64,000 bases of DNA. It comes from Verrucomicrobiota bacterium (GTDB lineage Bacteria; Verrucomicrobiota; Verrucomicrobiia; Limisphaerales; UBA1319). Each line of letters opens with the position of its first letter. Within the stretch, counting starts at the first letter, position 1. This document shows, in pieces, positions 1 to 9,200 of the stretch. The position numbers and the translations under genes were made by a program. The notes under the pieces were generated by a model. The model ran no database searches, was not told the origin of the DNA, and worked only from the letters and a program-made list of their open reading frames with translations. The stretch lies in the NCBI GenBank assembly GCA_022709905.1, contig JAKLHY010000020.1, forward strand, positions 1-64,000. The letters run 5' to 3'.

Positions 1-1
1 T

Positions 2-85
2 CACTCCCTCTTACAAGCTCGCCGTCAGGAAATGAAAACCGAGGCCTTCAAAGAGGAGATGCATCGCCGCAACGGCACTGCATGA
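2..85 (+). pseudogene. C-terminal fragment of an IS1182-like DDE transposase (runs in from the left edge)
   Basis: Frame 2 reads about 27 codons from the window edge to a TGA at 83-85. The peptide contains ARRQEMKTEAF and HRRNG, which resembles the late part of IS1182-type transposases, where R-x-EM-x-T-x2-F is followed by M-x2-RNGxEGT. The reading frame stops just where the conserved EGT would come, and a repeat motif of the neighbouring REP-type element begins within a few bases. It is therefore probably a broken end. The family assignment rests on a short peptide recognised by eye. Confidence 0.35.
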
Positions 86-89
86 GAAA

Positions 90-114
90 GGCAATGGGGT
101 CAAAACCATATTAT
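90..114 (+). repeat. Left terminal motif of the deleted transposase element
   Basis: The sequence CAATGGGGTCAAAACCATAT matches, with two differences over 25 bases, the reverse complement of 441-465. The two copies therefore bracket the transposase remnant as an inverted pair. Confidence 0.65.
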
Positions 115-148
115 CGACAGACAGGTCAACAAAGAGCGAGTTAGATAA

Positions 149-411
149 ATGGCAACACCGTTAAGAATTCTTGTGGCCGGTGGGGGGTATCATGTCACGA
201 GCCAGGGAAACCGGCCCGAGGCGATCTGCCGAACCGACGCGGGCAATCGGCGGTTTCTGGGTTAGTGGCAGATTGTGCGGTTGGCTGGAGGGATGAAATA
301 TGGAGCAGCGGCGCAGGCGGCACGGAGCTTGCGAAGGACACGGCCAAGTTGCGGTTTGTGGAAAACATACGGCGAAGGCTGGGGCAGGAGCGGGGAGAAA
401 AACACCCCTGA
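149..411 (+). pseudogene. Internally deleted REP-associated (Y1/HUH) transposase remnant
   Basis: The ATG at 149 opens MATPLRILVAGGGYHVT, the usual N-terminus of REP-associated transposases, and ends at an in-frame TAG (263-265) after 38 codons. From about 290 the family's C-terminus resumes (MKYGAAAQAARS, then after a frameshift AKDTAKLRFVENIRRRLG) and ends at TGA 409-411. The central HUH (HxH) and tyrosine region is absent, so only the two ends survive and the copy cannot be active. It is flanked by oppositely oriented copies of a motif containing AATGGGGTCAAA (90-114 and 441-465), giving a MITE-like structure. Confidence 0.75.
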
Positions 412-440
412 AGACCAATGTGCCCACTGATGATATATAA

Positions 441-531
441 ATAATATGGCTTTGACCCCATTGACTTTTCTTAAATAATATGGCTTTGACCGCATTGACT
501 TTTCCTTGACTTTTCCCCCATTGACTTTTCC
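441..531 (-). repeat. Tandem copies of the transposase terminal motif
   Basis: Two 30-base direct copies lie at 441-470 and 475-504, each running ATAATATGGCTTTGACC then CATTGACTTTTC, with one base different between them. Two shorter partial copies of TTGACTTTTC follow up to 531. They separate the plus-strand transposase remnant from the minus-strand one. Read on the minus strand they match the left motif at 90-114. Confidence 0.75.
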
Positions 532-534
532 AAA

Positions 535-672
535 TCGCTCGGGCAATTGCGCCACCAATCCCAGAAATCGCTGTCGCTCCGTGTCGGTCCGATACAGATC
601 CGACCGCCGATGACCTTGGTTGGTCACATGATACCACCCACCCGCCACGAAAATTCGCAAGGGCCTCGCCAT
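535..672 (-). pseudogene. N-terminal remnant of a second REP-associated transposase
   Basis: The minus-strand ATG at 672 opens MARPLRIFVAGGWYHVTNQG, followed by a peptide that keeps the R-x-FLGLV segment typical of the first 45 residues of REP-associated Y1 transposases. Homology stops at about 535, where the repeated terminal motifs begin, so the catalytic HUH motif is missing. It is a different sequence variant from the plus-strand remnant at 149. It lies 24 bases downstream of the stop of the kinase gene, in the same orientation. Confidence 0.7.
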
Positions 673-696
673 GGCCAGAGTCTCTTCCAAGGACTC

Positions 697-3600
697 TCAG
701 CGCGGCACGAGCCACGTTCCGGCCACACGATCGGCCAAGCCGCGTTTCGGCAGAAGGATGGAACTCAGCGCCAGGGCGGCGCATAGGCCGCTAATTAGAA
801 GCAGGGCGCCCAGTGTTCCGAGTTGGGATGCAAGCAAGACGACACCAATCGGCTGGAGCAGAAAGGGGACCCACGCCACAATGTTTCGCGCCGTCACGCG
901 CCACCTCGAGGCGACTCTTCCGGTTCGATGAACAAAGACGATGCCGAGCAGTTTGACCAGTGCGCCGCCGCGAAAAAGTAGCGAGCAGATCAGACATGGG
1001 AGGACTACAAAACCCGCCGCAATAGTGTAGCCAATCACCGAGGCGGCGAACGGCAGCGCCTTGTACCCCAGAGGCTCGCGTGCCGCAACGCCCGTCGGCT
1101 TCGGGAAGATGCGCTTCATTCTGATCGAGGCTTCGGCGAACTCCTCGAGTGAGGGTGTGTGTCTTTGAATGATGATCGGCTCGGCGTGCGCACGGAGAGA
1201 ATCGGCCAGAGATTTTCCCTTGCCAATGTTCTCCCATCGAACTGCGTTGGTGACGAGGGGGGCAAATCGGCCGGCAATGTAGGTTTCGAGTGCCTCGATG
1301 TCCGTTCGAAAATCTGGATCGCTTGACTTAATCCGTGTTTCCATCTCTTGGTATTGAGTGAGATACCAGCGGAGCGCGGCCCTCTCGGCAAGTTCCTGTA
1401 AGCTACCCTTTTCGATAAAACCTCCCACCAGGCCGATGAGCACCGGAACGGTCATTGCTCCAGCCAGCAAGGCGGCTCGGCGAACGCGCGAAACCTGTGC
1501 GGGCAGGCTCAGCAACGAGCGAAGTTCGGCAATGCTCTCTTTCAGATTGGCTCCGGTCTGCAGCGCCTCCAGGAACCGGCCGGCATGGAGCGCCAGGGGA
1601 ATCTTGACGGTAGACACCTCGGTGCCGCAGGGCTGGACCGCACGACCCTCCAGTGCGGACAGGGCCACCTGCCGGAGAAAGGCGTGGGGCGTGGGGGCGC
1701 AGAACTCGGCTGGCTGAGGTGCACCAGGCTGTGGACTGACAGTGCCCGGCACCGGGAAGTCGATGAGCTTGGCGCGTCCGTCGGCAGTGATCCAAATGTG
1801 GTCCAGTTTCAAGGTTGCTGGGAGCGTGCCGTCTTGCGTGGCGGCGTCGAGTTCTTCGGCGAGATCCAATAACCAGAACCGGATGTCGCTCCACTCCTGC
1901 GGCTCTTGGATCAGCGCGGACAGAGGTTGGCCTGGCACGGCCTCATAAGCATCCCAGGCTTCCGTAACCGTGCGCCGGCCTGCTAGCCAGCGGATTCGGC
2001 CAGAGCGACCCAGTTGGCGAAAGTGCAAGGCAATGGGAGCCACATTGGTGGGAAGCTTTCGAATCCAGACTTGACGCAGGAGGCGAGGATCGAAGCCCAG
2101 CAGGAGCTCGGCGGTGTCCTTGCTGTCGAGTTGGACCAGCACGTGATAAGGGCCGATCTCTGGCAGCGTCGCCGCATTCGGCAGGGACTCATTGGCGAGC
2201 GACAGCACCGGACGGGGCTGATACGCCGCCTTGGTGATCACCCGGCTCCCGCTGGCAAGGTCGTGCAAGCCGGCGAAACCGTTACGTGCGCGGGCCGTCA
2301 CGAACATGAGGATCCAAATTGAACTGGTAAGAACGCTGAAAGCCGTGTTCCAGCGATCGCGCGACACGCCGGACAGCCAAGCCTGGCCGATCAAGTTGCC
2401 CAGCAGCCATACTGTCACGGGAACCGCGTTGAAGACGAAGGCCCGTAGCAATGCGCGAGGCACGCCGGGCACGGTTCGGTCCAGCTGGGCCACCCTCAGT
2501 CCGCAGATGAACTTCCCTACCGAAGCTCCCCATAGGCCTTCGAGCAAACCATAGTAAATCAGCAAGAGAACCACGCGGCAGGAGTTAATCAGCAGCAGTT
2601 TGTTGATGGTCAGTTGGGCAGGCTGGCCCGGTCCCCGAAGGAACATATCGATGATGAGCAGCGGCAGGATCAGCACCAGGCTGTCCAGAAAGCCCGCCAG
2701 GAAACGCAGGCTTAGCGTCGCGGGCGTGGGCGCTGCGGACGCATAGGGTAGGAGCGCATTTCGAAGTTCGGGGTAGTTTCGAAACCTCCTCTTGGGATCC
2801 TTCTCGAGACAACGCAGCACCACCTGACACAGGCCGTTGGACAAACCGGGCTGCCACTTGGCGGGCGATTCCGCGCGTCGTTCCAGCACGGTCGCCAGCA
2901 GCCGCACCATATCCGAAGCCTCAAAGGGATGATGCCCTGTCAGCAGGTAGTAGAGTGTTACCCCCACCGAGTAAATGTCCGATCGCACGGTGAGTTCGTC
3001 GCCTCGCAATTGTTCCGGGGAGGAAAAGGCGGGTGTGCCCAGAAAGGTGCCCGTCGCCGTGATGGCGGGTTCGGCGCGAACGAGGGTAGAGATCGAGAGA
3101 CCGAAGTCGCCGATCTTGACCGTGCCATTCGCCTCCACAAAGCAGTTCGAGGGTTTGATGTCGCGGTGCAGGACGCCCATACGCTGCGCGGCCTCGAGAC
3201 CCGCGATGATCTGAAGCACGCCGTCAACGGCTTCCGGTGCCAGCATCGGGCCGTGGCTGGAGATGCGATCTTGTAGCGTGCCTCCAGCCACCAATTCCAT
3301 AGCGATGACCGGGATACCAGCGATATCTTCAGTTCCGAAAACATAGACGCTGTTTGGGTGATTTACCGAAGCGGCGAGGCGACCTTCGCGCAAGAATCGG
3401 CTGCGCGCCTCCGGTGAGTCGAGCTGATGCCCGAGCACCTTGAGGGCAACGCGCCGGCCTGAATCCAGATCTTCCGCTTCGAACACCGCTCCCATGCCGC
3501 CGTGCCCCAACAGGCGGCTGATCTCGTAATGGCCAAAGCTTTCTCCCGGCTCCGGAAGCGCCGGGATGGTGAAGGACCCGACCGTGGAAGCGGTGCTATC

Positions 3601-3753
3601 GACCTGGTCTCCGCTTGGGTTGGCCCTCAAGCCTTGCCAGAGGAGGCAGCGTGGGCAGCGAGACAGCGGCACATGGGGCGCCAACTGGCAGCCGCACACT
3701 GGGCATCGACCGGCAGGATCCAGTGTGACCGTCGGTTGCTCAGCATTTTGCAT
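697..3753 (-). CDS. Membrane Ser/Thr protein kinase with RDD, pseudokinase-like and second RDD domains
   Basis: 1018 residues. A zinc-ribbon-like C17-x2-C20...C33-x2-C36 module comes first. Next is a complete Hanks-type kinase domain (about 74-340) with GHGGMGAVF, VALKVL, LHRDIKPSN, DFGLS and SPEQ motifs. A first RDD-type membrane segment follows (about 350-510). Residues about 530-740 resemble a second kinase fold that lacks the glycine loop, HRD and DFG motifs; only a LIDFP remnant is seen. A transmembrane helix and a second RDD-like membrane domain end the protein. The start chosen is ATG 3753, preceded by AAGGA; a longer in-frame start at 3840 would overlap the sigma gene. It follows the ECF sigma gene by 40 bases, so the pair is probably co-transcribed. 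Substrates are unknown, and the zinc ribbon and pseudokinase roles are inferred. Confidence 0.88.
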   Translation of the reverse strand: MQNAEQPTVTLDPAGRCPVCGCQLAPHVPLSRCPRCLLWQGLRANPSGDQVDSTASTVGSFTIPALPEPGESFGHYEISRLLGHGGMGAVFEAEDLDSGRRVALKVLGHQLDSPEARSRFLREGRLAASVNHPNSVYVFGTEDIAGIPVIAMELVAGGTLQDRISSHGPMLAPEAVDGVLQIIAGLEAAQRMGVLHRDIKPSNCFVEANGTVKIGDFGLSISTLVRAEPAITATGTFLGTPAFSSPEQLRGDELTVRSDIYSVGVTLYYLLTGHHPFEASDMVRLLATVLERRAESPAKWQPGLSNGLCQVVLRCLEKDPKRRFRNYPELRNALLPYASAAPTPATLSLRFLAGFLDSLVLILPLLIIDMFLRGPGQPAQLTINKLLLINSCRVVLLLIYYGLLEGLWGASVGKFICGLRVAQLDRTVPGVPRALLRAFVFNAVPVTVWLLGNLIGQAWLSGVSRDRWNTAFSVLTSSIWILMFVTARARNGFAGLHDLASGSRVITKAAYQPRPVLSLANESLPNAATLPEIGPYHVLVQLDSKDTAELLLGFDPRLLRQVWIRKLPTNVAPIALHFRQLGRSGRIRWLAGRRTVTEAWDAYEAVPGQPLSALIQEPQEWSDIRFWLLDLAEELDAATQDGTLPATLKLDHIWITADGRAKLIDFPVPGTVSPQPGAPQPAEFCAPTPHAFLRQVALSALEGRAVQPCGTEVSTVKIPLALHAGRFLEALQTGANLKESIAELRSLLSLPAQVSRVRRAALLAGAMTVPVLIGLVGGFIEKGSLQELAERAALRWYLTQYQEMETRIKSSDPDFRTDIEALETYIAGRFAPLVTNAVRWENIGKGKSLADSLRAHAEPIIIQRHTPSLEEFAEASIRMKRIFPKPTGVAAREPLGYKALPFAASVIGYTIAAGFVVLPCLICSLLFRGGALVKLLGIVFVHRTGRVASRWRVTARNIVAWVPFLLQPIGVVLLASQLGTLGALLLISGLCAALALSSILLPKRGLADRVAGTWLVPR

Positions 3754-3793
3754 TAATCCTTGCTTCAGGAAAACCAGCGGAAAGTAACGGGTT

Positions 3794-4540
3794 TCAGCTC
3801 CGGAACACGCTGAACAGGTGCCGAAGTTCCAATTCCACATCGTCCGTTGAGCCTACGGTCTTGGCGATCTCTTCGCGCAAGAGGGCGCGATAACGAGCTC
3901 GCAGTCGCTGCATGGCCATCTTCACGGCGGCTTCGGTTAGGCCCAGTTCGAGGGCAATATCGGTATATCGACAAGCGGTTTCATCCTGACTGAGGCAGGC
4001 CTCCAGGCGCTCGAAAAGGCGGGCTCGCCCCGACTCAAGATACTCGGCTTGAAGACGGCGCATCACTTCGTCGAGCAGCGTCTCCGCCCACTGCCGCTCA
4101 TACAGCACATCCGGAGAAAAGCCTTGGACCGGTTCCGCGCCATAGCGCGACTCAGCCCATGCGGCGTCCAGCGGAACGGTTGGTCGATATCCGCCTCGTT
4201 TCTGCATGTGCTGACGGTTCCACTCGTTAGCCGAGAATCGCCTGAAGGCAGTGAGCAGGAACGCTCGAAACCGTCCCTTTTCCTGATCGGCCCCGGCCAA
4301 GAAGTTCCCGTTCAGCAAATGCGCGAAAAATCCCTGAGTCAGATCCTCGGCTTCATTCGGCGTCTGACCCTGGCGACGGGCAAACGCATAAAGCGGATAC
4401 CAATAGACCTGGCACAATTCGTTCAGAGCAGCAGCGGCCTCCTTTCTTTCCCCTTGCCCCGCCCGAAAGACCGCGCTCCAATGGGTGGTCCTGAACTGGG
4501 CTTCCACTGAGTAACGAGTTTCTGGAGTTGAGTTTTGCAT
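3794..4540 (-). CDS. ECF-type RNA polymerase sigma factor (kinase-associated group)
   Basis: 248 residues. Region 2 is seen around residues 30-100, with NEAEDLTQGFFAHLL in the -10 recognition part. Region 4 lies around 180-230, with a helix-turn-helix (LGLTEAAVKMAMQRLRARY). Sigma factors of this type encoded next to large Ser/Thr kinases are known from planctomycetes and verrucomicrobia (ECF-STK groups). No anti-sigma gene is seen, so the downstream kinase at 697-3753 is the plausible regulator; this is inference. The upstream neighbour is divergent across a gap of about 350 bases that probably holds both promoters. Confidence 0.88.
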   Translation of the reverse strand: MQNSTPETRYSVEAQFRTTHWSAVFRAGQGERKEAAAALNELCQVYWYPLYAFARRQGQTPNEAEDLTQGFFAHLLNGNFLAGADQEKGRFRAFLLTAFRRFSANEWNRQHMQKRGGYRPTVPLDAAWAESRYGAEPVQGFSPDVLYERQWAETLLDEVMRRLQAEYLESGRARLFERLEACLSQDETACRYTDIALELGLTEAAVKMAMQRLRARYRALLREEIAKTVGSTDDVELELRHLFSVFRS

Positions 4541-4894
4541 GCCGGCTTGAACGATTGCCTGCTAACCTAGCCCGACTCTTGCTTGGTCAGCGGATGGTGT
4601 CAATGGGCATCTTCGTCCCCCCACAGGCTAACCTGTACCTGCGGGGGAATGGCCCCTGACGAAACGGTAAGGGGCCTCGGAAGAGGTGCGGCATGACGAT
4701 CGAAGCCAGATATTCACTCTGCTGGGCGTTACTTTTCTGATGCCTTCTTGAAGTAGGGATGGTGAAAGCAATCGGAACTGCGTCGGCAAGCTGGGTGCCG
4801 GAAGACGAAGAGCCCCGCCCAGAGACTCCCCCGGCATCGGGGGTGTGGAGCTCTGCCCGCTCAGATAGTGGTTAATTTATCCAATACTTCATCT
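4541..4894. other. Divergent intergenic region with a GC-rich hairpin
   Basis: No coding signal is convincing here. A perfect stem CCCCCG / CGGGGG with loop GCAT lies at 4828-4843, about 50 bases before the coiled-coil gene. A small palindrome ACAGG-CTAA-CCTGT lies near 4623. There is no T run after either, so a terminator is not supported. Confidence 0.4.
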
Positions 4895-5863
4895 ATGAAA
4901 ACTCCTCGTCTGGCTCTCTGCGCCATGGGTAGTGCGGCGGTCATTGCCTCCGGTATTTTGATCTGGGAGCACCATCAGCTAGTCCGGGCCCGGGCTGAGA
5001 TTGAACAGCTGCGATCGGAAACGTCCGCCCTACCTGTACTCCGGGAAGAAATTGTCCGTTTGCAGCCGGTGCAAGTGGATCAAGCCGAACTGACACGTCT
5101 GCGCGAGCAGATGACGGCCGCCCGGCGTGAGCTCCCCAGACTGCGAGCCAAAGCGGCCGAAGCCCTCCGCGCCGAGGCCGAAACCGCGCAGTTGCGGACC
5201 GAGCTTGAACAACAAGCCGCCCGAGGTTCGGAAACAAGTCAGAGAATGGCCGCTCCTATGGCCGAACTGATGCAAGGGGGCTTGGAGCAGATGTCCCGCC
5301 GCCAGGTCGCCCGGATGGAGGAGCGGCTCAGCCTGTCTCCATATCAGACCCAAGCAATCCAGGAAATCCTCACACGCAAGGCGCAAGTGATGGTCGAAGC
5401 AGCGAAGGGGGTGCTTGTCGGAAAACTTGATCAAGAGAAGTTCGCCTCCTTCCGCCAGGGCAATCGCGACTCGGAGTCTCAGATCTTGGCCCTACTATCG
5501 CCTGAGCAACTAATCGCCTACGCTGCGTTTAAGGAGGAGGAGCGGCTGACTTCAGCGCATTTGGCGGCCAACGGCGAACTATTGCAGATGCAGCGCACCC
5601 TCGCCCTCACAGAAGACCAACAGGAACGGGTCTTCGGCGTCCTCTATGATCAGGCTTATCAGCAGAGTCAAGCCGTGGCTGACGACCCCGAGCCGGCGAA
5701 TCCAGCCGAGGCTGAGCGCCGGTTTATTGATCGAAGACTCCAGGCGCTGGAGAGCGTGCTCACGCCAACGCAGTTGGCGAGCTACCGGGAACATCAGGAG
5801 CTGCAGCTCAGGTTCTTGGAGAGAATCGCCAGCCAGATGGAACCGCGGAATCCACAACCCTGA
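4895..5863 (+). CDS. Signal-anchored coiled-coil protein of unknown function (Spy/LTXXQ-like repeats)
   Basis: 322 residues. The start MKTPRLALCAMG was chosen because it begins a signal or anchor segment (residues 1-25); a start 27 bases earlier is possible. Residues about 30-120 form a long Glu/Arg/Ala-rich coiled coil. The remainder contains three short helices of the form LSPxQ or LTxxQ (LSLSPYQTQAI, LSPEQLIAY, LTPTQLASY), which recall the LTXXQ motif of periplasmic CpxP/Spy proteins. A periplasmic role is inferred. No partner can be named; it stands alone, divergent from the sigma-kinase pair. Confidence 0.7.
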   Translation: MKTPRLALCAMGSAAVIASGILIWEHHQLVRARAEIEQLRSETSALPVLREEIVRLQPVQVDQAELTRLREQMTAARRELPRLRAKAAEALRAEAETAQLRTELEQQAARGSETSQRMAAPMAELMQGGLEQMSRRQVARMEERLSLSPYQTQAIQEILTRKAQVMVEAAKGVLVGKLDQEKFASFRQGNRDSESQILALLSPEQLIAYAAFKEEERLTSAHLAANGELLQMQRTLALTEDQQERVFGVLYDQAYQQSQAVADDPEPANPAEAERRFIDRRLQALESVLTPTQLASYREHQELQLRFLERIASQMEPRNPQP

Positions 5864-5895
5864 GACAGCACCTCACAAAAACAATGGGTTCGAGT

Positions 5896-6219
5896 CTATA
5901 TATTTGATAATTGCCGTTTCAAATCCGCCACAAATCGCCGCCGGACCGCATCGTTCTCCAGGGCTAAACCAAACCGCTTGATGGCTTGGGCCGCCGCTGG
6001 ATATTTCACCGTCTGCATTTGCGCCACCACCTCTGCCAGCCGGTGACCCCCGTGCCGCACGGCATAATACATCGCCCCGTCTCGACCCCAGTCCCCATGG
6101 GCCTCCAGCAGTTCGGCCCAGCTCCGGCCACGCGCCGCTTCCGCCGCCCGCACCACCTCCTCCCACGCGACCCGCCAGCGCAAGTGCCGGACGGCTCTCG
6201 GTTCATCCCGGTTCTCGAC
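5896..6219 (-). pseudogene. C-terminal remnant of a third REP-associated transposase
   Basis: The minus-strand frame ending at TAG 5896-5898 encodes the characteristic C-terminal domain of REP-associated transposases: EEVVRAAEAARGRSW, then HGDWGRDGAMYYAVRHGG, then AAAQAIKRFG. The frame is open further upstream, to 6381, but that part has no family similarity and lies over the end of the DUF5107-TPR gene. The N-terminal HUH half is absent. Just outside the remnant, at about 5881-5903, is CAATGGGTTCGAG followed by an AT-rich tail, a plausible decayed copy of the terminal motif at 90-114. Confidence 0.65.
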
Positions 6220-6241
6220 CCGCCCTTGGCTTGTTCGAATG

Positions 6242-9200
6242 TTATTTTGCGGCGATCTGGGCGCGGAGGGCGCGGGCGCCGAGGTGATCGGGGCTGGCTT
6301 CGAGGGCTCGAGCGAAGGCCTGGAGGGCTTGGTCTTTTTCTCCGAGGCCGAGGTGTCCCAGGCCGGACAGATAATGGGCATTGGCCAGTCGGCTGCGTTG
6401 GGATTGCTGTTCGCCGAAGGAGGCGAAGAAATCGATTGTGGCGCCTTTCTCGGCCCTTCGGATTCCGGAATCCACGAGGCCCTTGAGCAAGGGAGTCGCT
6501 TTTTCGGGATTGCCCAGTTTTTGCCAGGCCAAGGCCTGGTAATAGGGCTGGGTATCTTCGTTGGTTTTGGCGTTGGCGGCCTCCTGCCAGGATTGGCGCG
6601 CCTTCTCCTGATCGCCCTGGGCTTCCCATGCCATCCCGCTCCAGTAAGCGACCTCAGGCAGGCGTCCGAAACTGTCTCTGCGCTCGGAGGGAAGGTTGTC
6701 GGGAATGGTTTTAGCCGACTGATAATCGGCGAGAGCTTCCCGGGGATTCCCCGCTTTCAGTCGTTGATGGCCGCGCAAGAGATGGGCGTCGGTCCAATAT
6801 TCGGCCACGCTGAGCGATCCGCCTTCCCAGACTTCGAACTGGCGTCCGGTCATCAGGCGGATGGCTTCGTCGAACTTGCCCAGGACGACTTTGAGGGCGA
6901 TGGCGCGGGACAACGCGTCATCGCGCTGGGCGACCGTTTCGGGATTCTGTTCGAGCAACGCCAGCCGTTTCTCGGGCGCCGTCCCGGCGGCTTCGTAAAG
7001 CTGATCGAGTTCGAAGAAATGGATCGGATATTTCTCGGCCAGGGAGACGGCTTTTTCGAGGCTGGCGATGGCTTTGTCGAGGGCATTGCCGGTTTTCTGA
7101 TGGGAATAGGCGATGGCGAGGTTACGATGGACAATGGGGAAAGTGGCATCGAGGGACGCGGATTGTTCCCAAAGCCGGATCGCCTCCTCGGGTTGCCAAT
7201 CGAACAGGAGGTTGCCCAGATAATAGGGCGCCCGGGCATCGCGAGGCTGAACACGCATGGCGTGATGCAAGACCTCGATGATTTCCGACTGGAACGGAAA
7301 GGTGTATCGAGGCGACTGCGCCGCAGCCAGGTGATAATAATCGATCGCCTGGGATTCCCTTCCGGATTGATGCGTCATATAGCCGAGATAATAATAGGCC
7401 AGGGGCGAGATCCGGGCCGGATCGGAACCGGACGCGATGAGCTGATTGAGGACGTTGATTCCATCCTGCCAGAGACCTGCGCTGAGGTATTCGGCGGCGG
7501 TTTCGAGGGCGGTATGCGGATGAGCCTGGAACAGGGAGACCATCGCGCGAGCCGTTTTTGGACTGCGGCTCAACAGCCAGCGCTCAGCCAAAATCCGCGC
7601 ATCCAGAGGATCGGATTTTTGTTCGGCGAGGTCGAGGATCGGTAGGGCGAGCGTCTGTTGTTTTCGATGCCGCAACAGAGCGGCTTTCAGGGTGAGGGCG
7701 CGGACGTTGAGCTGGTTGGCCTCGAGGGAACGGTCCACGCAATCGAGGGCCTGATCCCAGTCGGCTTTGGCACTCGCCAGTTCTGCCAGCGCAAAATAGG
7801 CGGGGGCGCGCCAGGCGGCGTTCCACGTGGCCTGATAGAGTGTCTTGAAGGCCTCGGTGTGCTTGCCCTGGGCGCGCAAGGCCAGCCCGAGGTAATATTG
7901 AGGCTCGGCGTCCTTGGGGGTGGTGTATCGATCGGTCAATCGTTCGAGCGCCTTCCGAAACAGTTTCTCAGCCTCCGCATATCTCGCGCGCTTGAGGGAG
8001 TGAATGCCCATCGCGGTGTTCACGCGAACATCACCGGGATCGCGTTTCAAGGCTTCCTCCCAATACGGATCGGGATCGAGGGATGGATTATGAAATTGTT
8101 CGATGCGAAGACCGGCGAGGTAGAGTTCCTCGGTGGTCTTGATATCGGCCGGTGCGGGCGGCGGCTTGACGGGGTCCGGCATCGGTTCGGATTTGAGCGG
8201 CACGGGCGTGTAGGCGATGAGTTCCTTATTGTCCACGAACAACGCGGCAGAAACCTCGTGGTCTTTTATTCCTGCGGGGAGGGTTAAAGTCTTCAGAAAG
8301 GGCTTTCCTGGATCGATCGAGATTTTCTGATCGAGGAGGGTCTGGCTGGTGGCCTTGAGTTGGACTCGGGCCGATCGATGGGCCGCGGTCGTGGCGAATC
8401 CGACGGTGGCCTGGCCGTGGGTCGAGATCTCAAGATTCACGGCGGCCTCGAGGTTGGCGTTCTTGACCCCTCCGATTCCGCGGAAAGGATACCAGTGCAT
8501 GTCGAACGACTTGACCTCGAACGGCTGCAGCCAGCTGTAATCGGGCTGATTGTCGGAATACGCCCCGACCATCAGCTCGATATAGGGGCCGTCCTCGTCG
8601 GTCAGAATCTTGTCCCACATGCGCCCCCGGGGGCCGCTGCCCCAGGTCCAGAGTTTCTTGCCGGGAACTATGTGATGATTGGCAACGCTCATGAGGCCGG
8701 CGTCCTTGCCGTGATCGTAGCCGGCGAGGAAATCGTCTTCGTAATTCCAGGCGAACATCGAGTTTGCGGCCAGGTGATTTTTGAACCAGCTGACATCGAC
8801 GCCGCGGCTGAAGTCGTAGCCGCCGTAGCGCGTGGTGGCGATGGGCCAGGTGGTGAACTCCCGTTTATGATGGTGGGTCACATACTGGGTGCCGGGAGGA
8901 AAAATGACCTGGTAATCCTCATTCACATGGACGGCCACATTCGCAAAACAAAGCAGGGTATTGACCACAGGCGTGCGATTCAAAATCCGCAATGAAGCGG
9001 TCAGGTAGGATTTTCCCGGCCAGAGCGTGTAGCCGACCGCCCAGCGCATCCGATGACGCAACTCCAGTTCCCCCACCCAGACGGTCTTGCTGCCATCGGG
9101 GTTTTTATCAATCCGATGCTGAACGGGAATGAAGGTGGTGGCGCGGTGATGATGGGGGATGTTCCATTCCACGCCGCCCGAAATCCAGGCGCCAATCAAA

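Noticed and set aside
6239..7645. A 468-codon plus-strand frame
   Set aside because: It is a shadow of the TPR region of the DUF5107 protein; the repeat structure is only sensible on the minus strand.
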